From Oscillospiraceae bacterium (GTDB taxonomy: Bacteria; Bacillota; Clostridia; Oscillospirales; Ruminococcaceae): a stretch of 17,105 nt of DNA. Position 1 is the first letter of the stretch. Each line of letters starts with the position of its first letter. Below the pieces are notes generated by a model. The model did not search any database. It was not told the DNA's origin and was given only the letters and a program-made list of their open reading frames with translations. The stretch spans positions 1-17,105 of the forward strand of contig CAAGEB010000009.1 in NCBI GenBank assembly GCA_900768705.1, read 5' to 3'. This document shows, in pieces, positions 5,886-12,654 of the stretch. The translations under genes and the position numbers were made by a program.

Positions 5886-5914
5886 ATTATATCACAATAT
5901 ATAGTACATTTCAA
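5886..5914 (-). promoter_or_regulatory. Promoter of the NrdD-tail-like gene
   Basis: Minus-strand TTGAAA (5909-5914), 17-bp spacer, TATAAT (5886-5891), about 30 bp before the start at 5854. This gives the gene its own transcript, separate from the nad operon upstream. Confidence 0.75.
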
Positions 5915-5953
5915 TAGTAATTTTGCACAATTCCGGGAGTGAATTTTTGTGAT

Positions 5954-5972
5954 TTAAGGCAATATGCCTTAA
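5954..5972 (-). terminator. Short hairpin at the end of the nad operon
   Basis: TTAAGGC (5954-5960) / GCCTTAA (5966-5972), immediately beyond the last stop codon (5974-5976). It is only 7 bp, half A/T, with a poor U-tract on the minus strand, so it is a weak terminator at best. Confidence 0.4.
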
Positions 5973-5973
5973 G

Positions 5974-6231
5974 TCAACCCTTTTCTCCTCTTGCCTGCCG
6001 TATCATATCCTCTACAACTATGTCATAGATTTCTCCGAGAGTACGGCAGTATTCAAGAACTTTCCACGGCTCATTTGTGTGGAAATGAATTTTTGCCACA
6101 TCGTCGTCGGCAACCACAAGCAGGCTGTCGCCACTGAAATTGCTCCTGATGTAGTCGTCCAGCTCGTCCTCGTCAATATTTTCTCCGTCAATCAGCAGCT
6201 GAGTATCATATCTGAATTCGATTTCATCCAT
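5974..6231 (-). CDS. Stand-alone FakA/YloV-like (DAK-family associated) domain fragment
   Basis: This 85-residue protein contains GDSLLVVADDDVAKIHFHTN (34-53), then EPWKVLEY and a Gly-Glu pair (66-67) before VVEDMIRQA. The same string occurs in FakA/YloV fatty-acid kinase ('DAK2 fusion') proteins, normally 540-560 residues, in the region after the nucleotide-binding DAK2/DhaL part. Here the kinase domain is absent and the ORF starts with its own ATG. The start overlaps the nadC stop by eight bases (ATGGATGA), with GGAGA upstream inside nadC, so it is translationally coupled to nadC. This suggests a maintained gene rather than debris. Its function is unknown; a ligand-binding or partner-binding role linked to NAD synthesis is conjecture. 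Confidence 0.75.
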   Translation of the reverse strand: MDEIEFRYDTQLLIDGENIDEDELDDYIRSNFSGDSLLVVADDDVAKIHFHTNEPWKVLEYCRTLGEIYDIVVEDMIRQARGEKG

Positions 6232-7072
6232 TTTTCTTTCTCCATTTCATTGAAATATCAAAGGCTTTTACCGAGTGAGTAAGCGCACCGAGGCTGATAA
6301 TATCAACTCCGGTTTCGGCAACGGTACGGATATTTTCCAGTGTAACATTGCCCGAAGCTTCCAGCTTTGCTCTGCCGTTTACAAATTTTACTGCCTGTGC
6401 CATTTCCTCGGGGGACATATTATCCAGCATAATCACATTTACTCCGCAGGCAAGGGCTTCTCTGACTTCTTCCATATTGCGGGTTTCCACTTCAATCTGG
6501 AGCATGTGACCTGCTTTTTTGCGAAGCTCGGTAACGGCTGCGGTAATGGAACCGTAGGCGTCAATGTGATTGTCTTTCAGCATTGCGGCGTCGGTAAGAT
6601 TGTAGCGGTGATTACGGCCTCCGCCTACCGTCACTGCGTACTTCTGCAACGCCCTGAGACCGGGAAGTGTTTTTCGGGTGTCGGCAATTGAAGCGTTGGT
6701 TCCTTTGACAAGCTCCACGCACTTATTAGTATATGTGGCTATTCCGCTCGTATGCTGTAAGATATTCAGAGCAGTGCGTTCAGCTTTCAGCATAAGGCGG
6801 GTATGTCCGCTGAAATCAGCGATAATATCTCCGGAAGCTATTTTATCTCCGTCTTTTTTCAGACATTCGATTTTCATATCGGGGTCGAGTATTGTAAATA
6901 CCCGCAAAGCCACTTCAATTCCCGCCAGCACTCCGTCTGCCTTTGCCATAAAATATGCCTCGGAAATATCATCCTCGGGGATAAGCAAATCAGCGGTGCT
7001 GTCGATGTAATTTATATCCTCCGAAAGAGCGGTTTTAATCAGATCATCAACATAAAAAGGCAAAAGAATCAT
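6224..7072 (-). CDS. nadC: Nicotinate-nucleotide pyrophosphorylase (quinolinate phosphoribosyltransferase)
   Basis: NadC converts quinolinate plus PRPP to nicotinate mononucleotide with loss of CO2, in cytoplasmic de novo NAD synthesis. Family motifs are plain: TALSEDINYIDSTADLLI at the N-terminus, ERTALNILQHTSGIAT, the active-site string DTRKTLPGLRALQKYAVTVG, then GGRNHRYNLTDAAMLKDNH, EVETRNMEE, and EASGNV followed by GVDIISLGALTHS. The open frame reaches 7105, but ATG at 7072 is preceded at five bases by AGTGAGG overlapping the nadB stop codon. It also gives 282 residues, the normal family length, so 7072 is taken as the start. It overlaps neighbouring frames at both ends only through Shine-Dalgarno and stop sequences, indicating tight coupling with nadB and the FakA-like gene. 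Confidence 0.96.
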   Translation of the reverse strand: MILLPFYVDDLIKTALSEDINYIDSTADLLIPEDDISEAYFMAKADGVLAGIEVALRVFTILDPDMKIECLKKDGDKIASGDIIADFSGHTRLMLKAERTALNILQHTSGIATYTNKCVELVKGTNASIADTRKTLPGLRALQKYAVTVGGGRNHRYNLTDAAMLKDNHIDAYGSITAAVTELRKKAGHMLQIEVETRNMEEVREALACGVNVIMLDNMSPEEMAQAVKFVNGRAKLEASGNVTLENIRTVAETGVDIISLGALTHSVKAFDISMKWRKKNG

Positions 7073-7079
7073 AGTAACC

Positions 7080-8588
7080 TCACTTTGTATTTTCTGTTTC
7101 TTCATTCCGTCTGTCGAGAATTTCCTTCAGGATAATGTAAGCACAGGTAACGATGGAAGTGGTTTCCACATAGTCGGGAGTAATTTCAAATTTATCTCCT
7201 TCCAGCATTTCACGAAGCTTGCATATCCGTGCAAAGCCCTTTTCCGCCTCATCGTAGTCGGGGTAAATGAAGTATGCTTTCTGCATAATATTCCTTACCT
7301 CGGTGCGTATTCCGTGGGGAAGAGCCTTTCCGTCAGGCTCCGACATGGGATAATCCACCTCGGGACGATCATCGGGAATGTGATTTTTGTTTATTTCCTC
7401 GGCAATAAGCCGTGAGAATACCAAGGCTTCCAGCAGGGAATTGGAGGCAAGACGATTTGCCCCATGAACACCCGTATGGGAACATTCTCCCGCGGCATAA
7501 AGCCCGGGAATATTGGTTGCGCCCTTTCCGTCCACATTGATTCCGCCCATAAGATAATGCTGACAGGGATAAATGGGAATAGGCTCCTTAGTCATATCGT
7601 AGCCCTTTTCCAGAACCTTATTGTAAATCATCGGGAAGCGGTTTCTGACAAAATCCGGGTCTTTGTGTGAAATATCCAGCCAGAATTCGTCCGAACCTGT
7701 TTTCTTCTGTTCAGCTATAATGCACTTTGACACCACATCACGAGGAGCAAGCTCCTTGCGTTCCGGCTCATAATCCGGCATAAAACGCTCTTTATTGCAG
7801 TTCAGCAGATATGCGCCCTCGCCTCTGACAGCCTCGGAAATAAGGAAACACTCTCTGTTCTTCTTGTCGGCAAATGCGGTGGGGTGGAACTGTATGTAGG
7901 ACAAATTTGCTATTTTCGCACCCAGCTTATATGCCAATGCAATACCGTCGCCTGTGGCAATAGCGGAATTGGTGGTGAAATTATAAACTCTGCCGATGCC
8001 TCCGGTGGCGAGAATTACAGAGTGGGCGCAGAAATATTCGTGCTTTCGCTCCTGTCCCTCCACATTTCCGGTAATAACATCCGCAAAGAAAAGGCTGTTG
8101 TCCCGTTCCAGTCTGCAAAGCACAGAGTTGTTTACAACGGTAACATTTTTCAGCTTCTGAATTTGTCCGATAAGCGCAGTTTCAATTTCATAGCCGGTTG
8201 TGTCCTTGTGGTGAGCAATACGGCGGCGGGAATGTCCGCCCTCCAGCGTAAGTGCCAGTGAGCCGTCGGGATTACGGTCAAAATCAACCCCGTATTTTTC
8301 CACCAGACGCTCCACATCACGGGGACCCTGCTCCACAAGGATTTTCACATTGTCAAGGTTGTTCTTATATTGTCCCGCAACCAGTGTGTCCTTGATGTGC
8401 AGCTCGAAATCATCATTCTTGTTGTCCATAACCGCTGCAACGCCGCCCTGAGCCAGTGCGGAATTGCACAGTGTAAGCTCTCTCTTGGAGAGCATCAGGA
8501 TATTAAGGGAGCTGTCCAGATTAAGAGCGGCATAAATTCCCGAAATGCCCGTGCCTACGATAATAACATCGTACTTCTTGAAATTCAT
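7080..8588 (-). CDS. nadB: L-aspartate oxidase
   Basis: NadB oxidises L-aspartate to iminoaspartate, the first step of quinolinate synthesis; in anaerobes fumarate usually replaces oxygen as acceptor. The 502-residue protein has the FAD-binding GTGISG (12-17), NSALAQGGVAAV, the succinate dehydrogenase/fumarate reductase-type flavoprotein motifs YIQFHPTAF and SEAVRGEGAYL, then PCQHYLMGGI and AAGECSHTGVHGANRLASNS. The ALAQGGVAAV and HGANRLASNSLLEA strings mark NadB rather than fumarate reductase. The frame reaches 8618, but ATG at 8588 has AAGAAGG eight bases upstream, while the earlier in-frame ATGs have no properly spaced site. It is the first gene of nadB-nadC-FakA-like. nadA (quinolinate synthase) is not in the window. 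Confidence 0.95.
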   Translation of the reverse strand: MNFKKYDVIIVGTGISGIYAALNLDSSLNILMLSKRELTLCNSALAQGGVAAVMDNKNDDFELHIKDTLVAGQYKNNLDNVKILVEQGPRDVERLVEKYGVDFDRNPDGSLALTLEGGHSRRRIAHHKDTTGYEIETALIGQIQKLKNVTVVNNSVLCRLERDNSLFFADVITGNVEGQERKHEYFCAHSVILATGGIGRVYNFTTNSAIATGDGIALAYKLGAKIANLSYIQFHPTAFADKKNRECFLISEAVRGEGAYLLNCNKERFMPDYEPERKELAPRDVVSKCIIAEQKKTGSDEFWLDISHKDPDFVRNRFPMIYNKVLEKGYDMTKEPIPIYPCQHYLMGGINVDGKGATNIPGLYAAGECSHTGVHGANRLASNSLLEALVFSRLIAEEINKNHIPDDRPEVDYPMSEPDGKALPHGIRTEVRNIMQKAYFIYPDYDEAEKGFARICKLREMLEGDKFEITPDYVETTSIVTCAYIILKEILDRRNEETENTK

Positions 8589-8606
8589 AATCATTACCTT
8601 CTTTGC

Positions 8607-8635
8607 TTGACAAAGCATATTTTTTCTGCTATAAT
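8607..8635 (+). promoter_or_regulatory. Consensus promoter of hflX
   Basis: TTGACA (8607-8612), 17-bp spacer, TATAAT (8630-8635), leaving a leader of about 100 bases before hflX. Confidence 0.8.
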
Positions 8636-8655
8636 GTGTATCAGACTGCAGACAA
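8628..8655 (-). promoter_or_regulatory. Possible nadB promoter overlapping the hflX promoter
   Basis: Minus-strand TTGTCT (8650-8655), 16-bp spacer, TATAGC (8628-8633). This is weaker than the facing hflX promoter and shares its -10 region. A 5-bp inverted repeat CTTTG/CAAAG (8601-8615) lies in the nadB leader next to its Shine-Dalgarno and across the hflX -35, and could be an operator or a small hairpin. Confidence 0.35.
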
Positions 8656-8738
8656 ACCGCTATGCCCGTTACTCATACAATCGGAATTATCTGCAGATTT
8701 TTCCGCCGTTACCGGAAAAGTTGGTAAGGAGGATATTT

Positions 8739-9971
8739 ATGACCGAGAAATTAATTGAAAAAGCTATTTTAGTCAGTGCCGACACGGGAGAATACAATGT
8801 GGAGGAAAGTGTGTCGGAGCTTTCCGAGCTTGCAAAAACCGCCGGAGCCGAGGAGGTTGCAAGGGTTATCCAGAAGCGGGACGCTTATTGCGCCGCCACC
8901 GTAATCGGCGAGGGAAAGCTTGCCGAGGTTAAGGAGCTTTGCGGTAAGCTTGGTGCCACACTTCTGATATTCGACTGCGAACTGACCGCTTCCCAGATAC
9001 GCAATATCGAAGATGAAACCGATGTGCGGGTGATTGACCGCACCATGCTCATACTGGATATATTTGCGGGAAGAGCAGTGTCCCGTGAGGGAAAGCTGCA
9101 GGTTGAGCTGGCGCAGCTGAAATACCGTCTTCCTCGACTTATGGGAATAGGCGCAAGTCTCTCCAGACTTGGCGGAGGAATAGGAACCAGGGGTCCCGGT
9201 GAAACTCAGCTGGAGACCGACCGCCGACATATCCGCCGCAGGATTGACAAGCTTTCCTCAGAGCTGAAGGAGCTGGAGGATCGCCGCGGATATTACCGTA
9301 CCCGCCGCCGCAAGGATAATGTGCAGGTGGGGGCAATTGTGGGATATACCAATGCGGGAAAATCCACGCTGTTCAATCTGCTGACCGATGCGGGAGTGCT
9401 GTCCGAGGACAAGCTTTTTGCAACGCTTGACCCCACCGCCCGTGCCATTGAGCTTCCTGACGGACGAAGCCTTCTGCTGGTGGATACCGTAGGACTTATC
9501 CGCCGACTGCCTCATCATCTTGTGGAGGCATTTAAGTCCACATTGGAGGAAGCCGCCTGTGCGGATATCATACTTCATGTCTGCGACGCTTCCGACAGCG
9601 AAGCCGCCGAAAAAGCCGAGGTTACGCTGAAAACTCTGGCAGAACTGGGAGCGGCGGAAATCCCCGTGGTAACGGTTCTTAACAAATGCGACAAAATCAA
9701 CGAGAACATACCCACCGACGAAAAAACCGTAAAAATAAGTGCTTTACACAACAAGGGGATTGAGGAGCTTCTTTCGGCAATTGCCGCCAATCTCCCTCCC
9801 ACCGCACGGAGAATGACTTTGCTTCTGCCCTACGACAGGGCGGGGCTTACGGCTCAGATTCGTGAGCGGGGAAAGGTTTTCAGCGAGGAATTCACCGAAA
9901 ACGGCGTTAAGGTGGACGCACTTGTGGATATTACTCTTATAAAACAGGCGGAGGAGTATTTGGTGGGATAA
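8739..9971 (+). CDS. hflX: HflX, ribosome-associated GTPase
   Basis: HflX binds the 50S subunit and splits stalled or hibernating ribosomes under stress using GTP. The 410-residue protein has the HflX N-terminal domain (ATVIGEGKLAEVKEL; LTASQIRNIEDETDVRVIDRT) and the glycine-rich linker SRLGGGIGTRGPGETQLETD. A coiled pair of helices follows, then the G domain: G1 GYTNAGKS (about 200-207), G3 DTVGL (about 249-253) with RRLPHHLVEAFKSTLEEA after it, and G4 NKCD (about 314-317). ATG at 8739 is chosen although the frame runs far upstream (to 8370): AAGGAGG lies just before it, a consensus promoter sits at 8607-8635, and the protein begins with the family N-terminus. It is monocistronic, divergent from nadB and convergent with galactokinase. 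Confidence 0.96.
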   Translation: MTEKLIEKAILVSADTGEYNVEESVSELSELAKTAGAEEVARVIQKRDAYCAATVIGEGKLAEVKELCGKLGATLLIFDCELTASQIRNIEDETDVRVIDRTMLILDIFAGRAVSREGKLQVELAQLKYRLPRLMGIGASLSRLGGGIGTRGPGETQLETDRRHIRRRIDKLSSELKELEDRRGYYRTRRRKDNVQVGAIVGYTNAGKSTLFNLLTDAGVLSEDKLFATLDPTARAIELPDGRSLLLVDTVGLIRRLPHHLVEAFKSTLEEAACADIILHVCDASDSEAAEKAEVTLKTLAELGAAEIPVVTVLNKCDKINENIPTDEKTVKISALHNKGIEELLSAIAANLPPTARRMTLLLPYDRAGLTAQIRERGKVFSEEFTENGVKVDALVDITLIKQAEEYLVG

Positions 9972-9999
9972 CCGCTCTGCTTTGCCGATATTATCAGCG

Positions 10000-10034
10000 G
10001 AAAACTCTCTTTCGGGAAACCGGGGAGAGTTTTC
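10000..10034. terminator. Bidirectional terminator between hflX and galactokinase
   Basis: GAAAACTCTC (10000-10009) / GAGAGTTTTC (10025-10034), a perfect 10-bp stem with a 15-nt loop. A/T-rich outer stem bases act as the U-tract in either direction. It ends three bases before the galactokinase stop codon, serving two convergent genes. Confidence 0.8.
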
Positions 10035-10036
10035 TC

Positions 10037-11284
10037 TTATAAAAGTACCTCTGCGCCGCCTACCGGACGGATAGACAAAACATGGCAGGAACCGACGCCG
10101 AATACTTTCTCCATATTAAGCTTGAACTGAGTAAGGTCGTCAAGCGGAACAAATGCCTGAATCGTTCCCGCAAATCCTCCGCCGTGAACACGGCAGGCAC
10201 CCTTGCGGTGAAGGGAATGCTCCGCAACATTGAGAGCTATGCTCAGGCATTGATGCTTAACATCGGAGTTTGCGTATATGTTCTGAAGATACTTGAAGGA
10301 CGAATCGCCGCTCTCCTTTACGGAGGAAAGGAAATCATCGAAATTCTCGTTTTTCAGGGCGTGAACAACCTTTTCCACTCTCTCGTTTTCACGGAAGAAG
10401 TGGATAGCCCGAAGCACGGCTCTGTCGCCGAATTCCGCACGAAGATCGTTAATATTAAGCATAATGTCCGCCACGGAAAGGGAACGGAGATTTTCGCAGT
10501 CGAAAAATCCGGCAACCGCTTTCATTTCACGACAAATCGAGGCGTATTCATCGGTAAGGTCCGCATGGTCGCCCTTTGCGTCCACAATGCACAGGGCGTG
10601 ACCGTATTTGTCAAAATCGCAGGAAACAGGTTCGATGATGGGCGTGTCGTTGTCCTTGAAATCTATCGCAATAAATCCGCCCACCGAGCAAGCCATCTGA
10701 TCCATCAGTCCCGAGGGCTTTCCGAAATATTCGTTTTCGGCAAATTGAGAAATCTGAGCTATCTTAACCGGGGAAATCTGTCCCTCGTTGAAAAGATGTG
10801 AGAAAACAGTACCGATAAGTACTTCAAAGGCAGCAGAACTGGAAAGACCCGAGCCTTTCATTACTGTGGAGGTGGTATATGCCCGGAAGCCTCCGATTTT
10901 GTGCCCGTTCTTTCTGAAACCCTTTGCAACACCTCTGATAAGAGCGGCGGAGGTGTTTTTTTCCTCTTCCTTTATGCTAAGGTCGGAAAGGTCAATTCTG
11001 TCCTCGGGAAAGCCTTCCGATTTAATTGTGACGATATTGTCATCGGTTGCTTCCGTCACGGCGATTACATCAAGATCAATACTTGCCGCAAAAACCTTTC
11101 CGTTGTTGTGGTCGGTATGGTTTCCGCAGATTTCGGTGCGTCCGGGGGCGGAGAAGAAACGGTGTTCACCAAGGTGACCGAAATAATCCGCAAAAGCCTT
11201 TTCGGCGTTTTCGTAGCGCCTGCGCTGCATTTCCGACTGGCAATCGGGGTACAGCTCTCCGATTTTTTTTACAATAGCCTTCAT
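10037..11284 (-). CDS. Galactokinase-family GHMP kinase
   Basis: GHMP kinase that in this family phosphorylates galactose (or a related sugar) at C1 with ATP. The 415-residue protein has the galactokinase signature APGRTEICGNHTDHNNG (46-62), the GHMP ATP loop KGSGLSSSAAFE (143-154), GKPSGLMDQM with the probable catalytic base Asp195, and the C-terminal CRVHGGGFAGTIQAF. The signature reads G-N-H where most galactokinases have G-E-H; this is seen in a Firmicutes subgroup, so substrate should not be taken as certain. The frame opens at 11317, but ATG at 11284 follows AAAGGAG and starts at the family N-terminus. It follows rodA by 51 bp on the same strand, probably in one transcript; no galT, galE or sugar transporter is nearby. 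Confidence 0.87.
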   Translation of the reverse strand: MKAIVKKIGELYPDCQSEMQRRRYENAEKAFADYFGHLGEHRFFSAPGRTEICGNHTDHNNGKVFAASIDLDVIAVTEATDDNIVTIKSEGFPEDRIDLSDLSIKEEEKNTSAALIRGVAKGFRKNGHKIGGFRAYTTSTVMKGSGLSSSAAFEVLIGTVFSHLFNEGQISPVKIAQISQFAENEYFGKPSGLMDQMACSVGGFIAIDFKDNDTPIIEPVSCDFDKYGHALCIVDAKGDHADLTDEYASICREMKAVAGFFDCENLRSLSVADIMLNINDLRAEFGDRAVLRAIHFFRENERVEKVVHALKNENFDDFLSSVKESGDSSFKYLQNIYANSDVKHQCLSIALNVAEHSLHRKGACRVHGGGFAGTIQAFVPLDDLTQFKLNMEKVFGVGSCHVLSIRPVGGAEVLL

Positions 11285-11335
11285 ATTCTGCTCCTTTATT
11301 TTAGGGCAACACCGCACAACAGGCGGCTGACGCCT

Positions 11336-12463
11336 TTAATAAAACATATGTTTTTCCTTGGCTGTATGGGAAGAAACGCTCAGCACAAGTCCGATGCTTG
11401 CGTGCATCATAATCATTGCCGTGCCGCCGGTGCTGATAAAGGGAAGCGGAATTCCGATAACCGGCACAACCGAAAGCACCATACCGATATTGATTATGCA
11501 ATGGAAAAATACCATTGCAAACACTCCCGCGCAAATCAGCTTTCCCAGCTTATCGGAGGCGGAGGAGGCGTTTGACAGCAGCTTCAGACAAAGAAGCGCA
11601 AGGGCTATAACCACTGCCATACATCCGATAAAGCCCATTGTCATACCGATATATGCAAAAACATAATCGTTGTAGATTTCGGGGGTTTCGGTGAATTTAT
11701 CCGGATTGAAGCCAAGTCCGGTGAGCTGTCCGGAGCCTAAGGCAATAGTGCCGTTGTATTGCTGATAGTACAGCCCAAGCCGTTCCTGCTCCTGCATTTC
11801 CTTGTCAAAAAGAATGAGAAATCGCTGCCTGTGGTGATCCTGCATAATAAAATTCCACGCCACATAGATAATGGGAGGAACAGCAGCAAGCCCTACGGCA
11901 AAATATTTCCAAGAAAGCCCTGCCATAAACAGCATACAGATGAATATAAACAGGAATACCAGTGCCGAGCCTGCGTCGCCCTGCTTCATAATGAGTGCCG
12001 CAGGGAATAAGCCGTGCAGGCAGACCAACAGAAACTGGGGCGGGGAATTCAATTTGTCGCCCAGCTTTGAAATATGCGTTGCCAGGGTGATGATAAAAAC
12101 AAATTTCAGTATTTCCGAGGGCTGGACATTGAAGAATCCGAAATCCAGCCATGCTATATCGTCATCCACCTGAACACCCAGCGAGGTGAAAAGAAGGAAC
12201 TGCAAAATCAGTGCCACAGGCGTATAGACAAACCACATCTTCGAGATGAATCTATAATCGATAAAGCTGATGACAATGGCAGCGGCAATACCGATTACTG
12301 CGGAGATTATCTGCGTTTCCAGAGTGGACTTTGTAATTATTCCCGTCTGATACATGGTGTTGACGAGAAAAATGTCAAAGCCTGTTATGGCAAGGCAGAT
12401 TATCGGTAGGATTTTATCGGTCTGTTTTATATGATTACCCAGTATTTTCAGGATTTTTTTCAT
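11336..12463 (-). CDS. rodA: RodA/FtsW/SpoVE-family (SEDS) peptidoglycan glycosyltransferase
   Basis: This 375-residue integral membrane protein has about ten hydrophobic helices. SEDS proteins polymerise lipid II into glycan strands, usually with a class B penicillin-binding protein; RodA members act in elongation. Family features are WLDFGFFNVQPSEILKF in the central region (the conserved QPSE/K stretch), LGSGQLTGLGFN in the extracytoplasmic loop, NDYVFAYIGMTMGF, and PFISTGGTAM near the C-terminus. RodA is favoured over FtsW by the overall type and absence of division genes, but this is not decisive. ATG at 12463 is preceded by GGAG; the frame continues to 12502 without a site there. The promoter is at 12505-12533. 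No partner PBP, mreB or mreC is in the window. Confidence 0.9.
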   Translation of the reverse strand: MKKILKILGNHIKQTDKILPIICLAITGFDIFLVNTMYQTGIITKSTLETQIISAVIGIAAAIVISFIDYRFISKMWFVYTPVALILQFLLFTSLGVQVDDDIAWLDFGFFNVQPSEILKFVFIITLATHISKLGDKLNSPPQFLLVCLHGLFPAALIMKQGDAGSALVFLFIFICMLFMAGLSWKYFAVGLAAVPPIIYVAWNFIMQDHHRQRFLILFDKEMQEQERLGLYYQQYNGTIALGSGQLTGLGFNPDKFTETPEIYNDYVFAYIGMTMGFIGCMAVVIALALLCLKLLSNASSASDKLGKLICAGVFAMVFFHCIINIGMVLSVVPVIGIPLPFISTGGTAMIMMHASIGLVLSVSSHTAKEKHMFY

Positions 12464-12504
12464 TATGCTCCATACATAAACAAAAATTTTACTCCAACAC
12501 ACTT

Positions 12505-12533
12505 ATTATATACTTTTTTCACGGTGTTTGCAA
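12505..12533 (-). promoter_or_regulatory. Promoter of the rodA-galactokinase operon
   Basis: Minus-strand TTGCAA (12528-12533), 17-bp spacer, TATAAT (12505-12510), 42 bp upstream of the rodA start. Confidence 0.75.
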
Positions 12534-12582
12534 GTGGATTTTGCCGATTTATGAAATAAATCAAAATTTCGCCATAAATGAT

Positions 12583-12616
12583 AAAAAAGCCGAAGATTAC
12601 AGTGTAAATCTTCGGC
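12583..12616 (-). terminator. Rho-independent terminator of the PAS-GAF-GGDEF-EAL gene
   Basis: GCCGAAGATT (12589-12598) / AATCTTCGGC (12607-12616), a perfect 10-bp stem with an 8-nt loop. On the minus strand it is followed by TTTTTTAT. It lies about 40 bases past the stop codon at 12655. Confidence 0.9.
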
Positions 12617-12654
12617 AATTTTACGGTTTTTTTACCTAGGCATAAAACCCGGAT

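Noticed and set aside
5008..5917. Long open frames on both strands across the hairpin block (minus 5008-5472; plus 5225-5917)
   Set aside because: They translate palindromes into Pro/Arg/Leu-rich sequence, have no ribosome binding site, and the plus frame runs antisense through the well-supported NrdD-tail gene.
8370..8738. An N-terminally extended hflX reading frame
   Set aside because: The extension is antisense to nadB and precedes the hflX promoter; the ATG at 8739 has a strong ribosome binding site.
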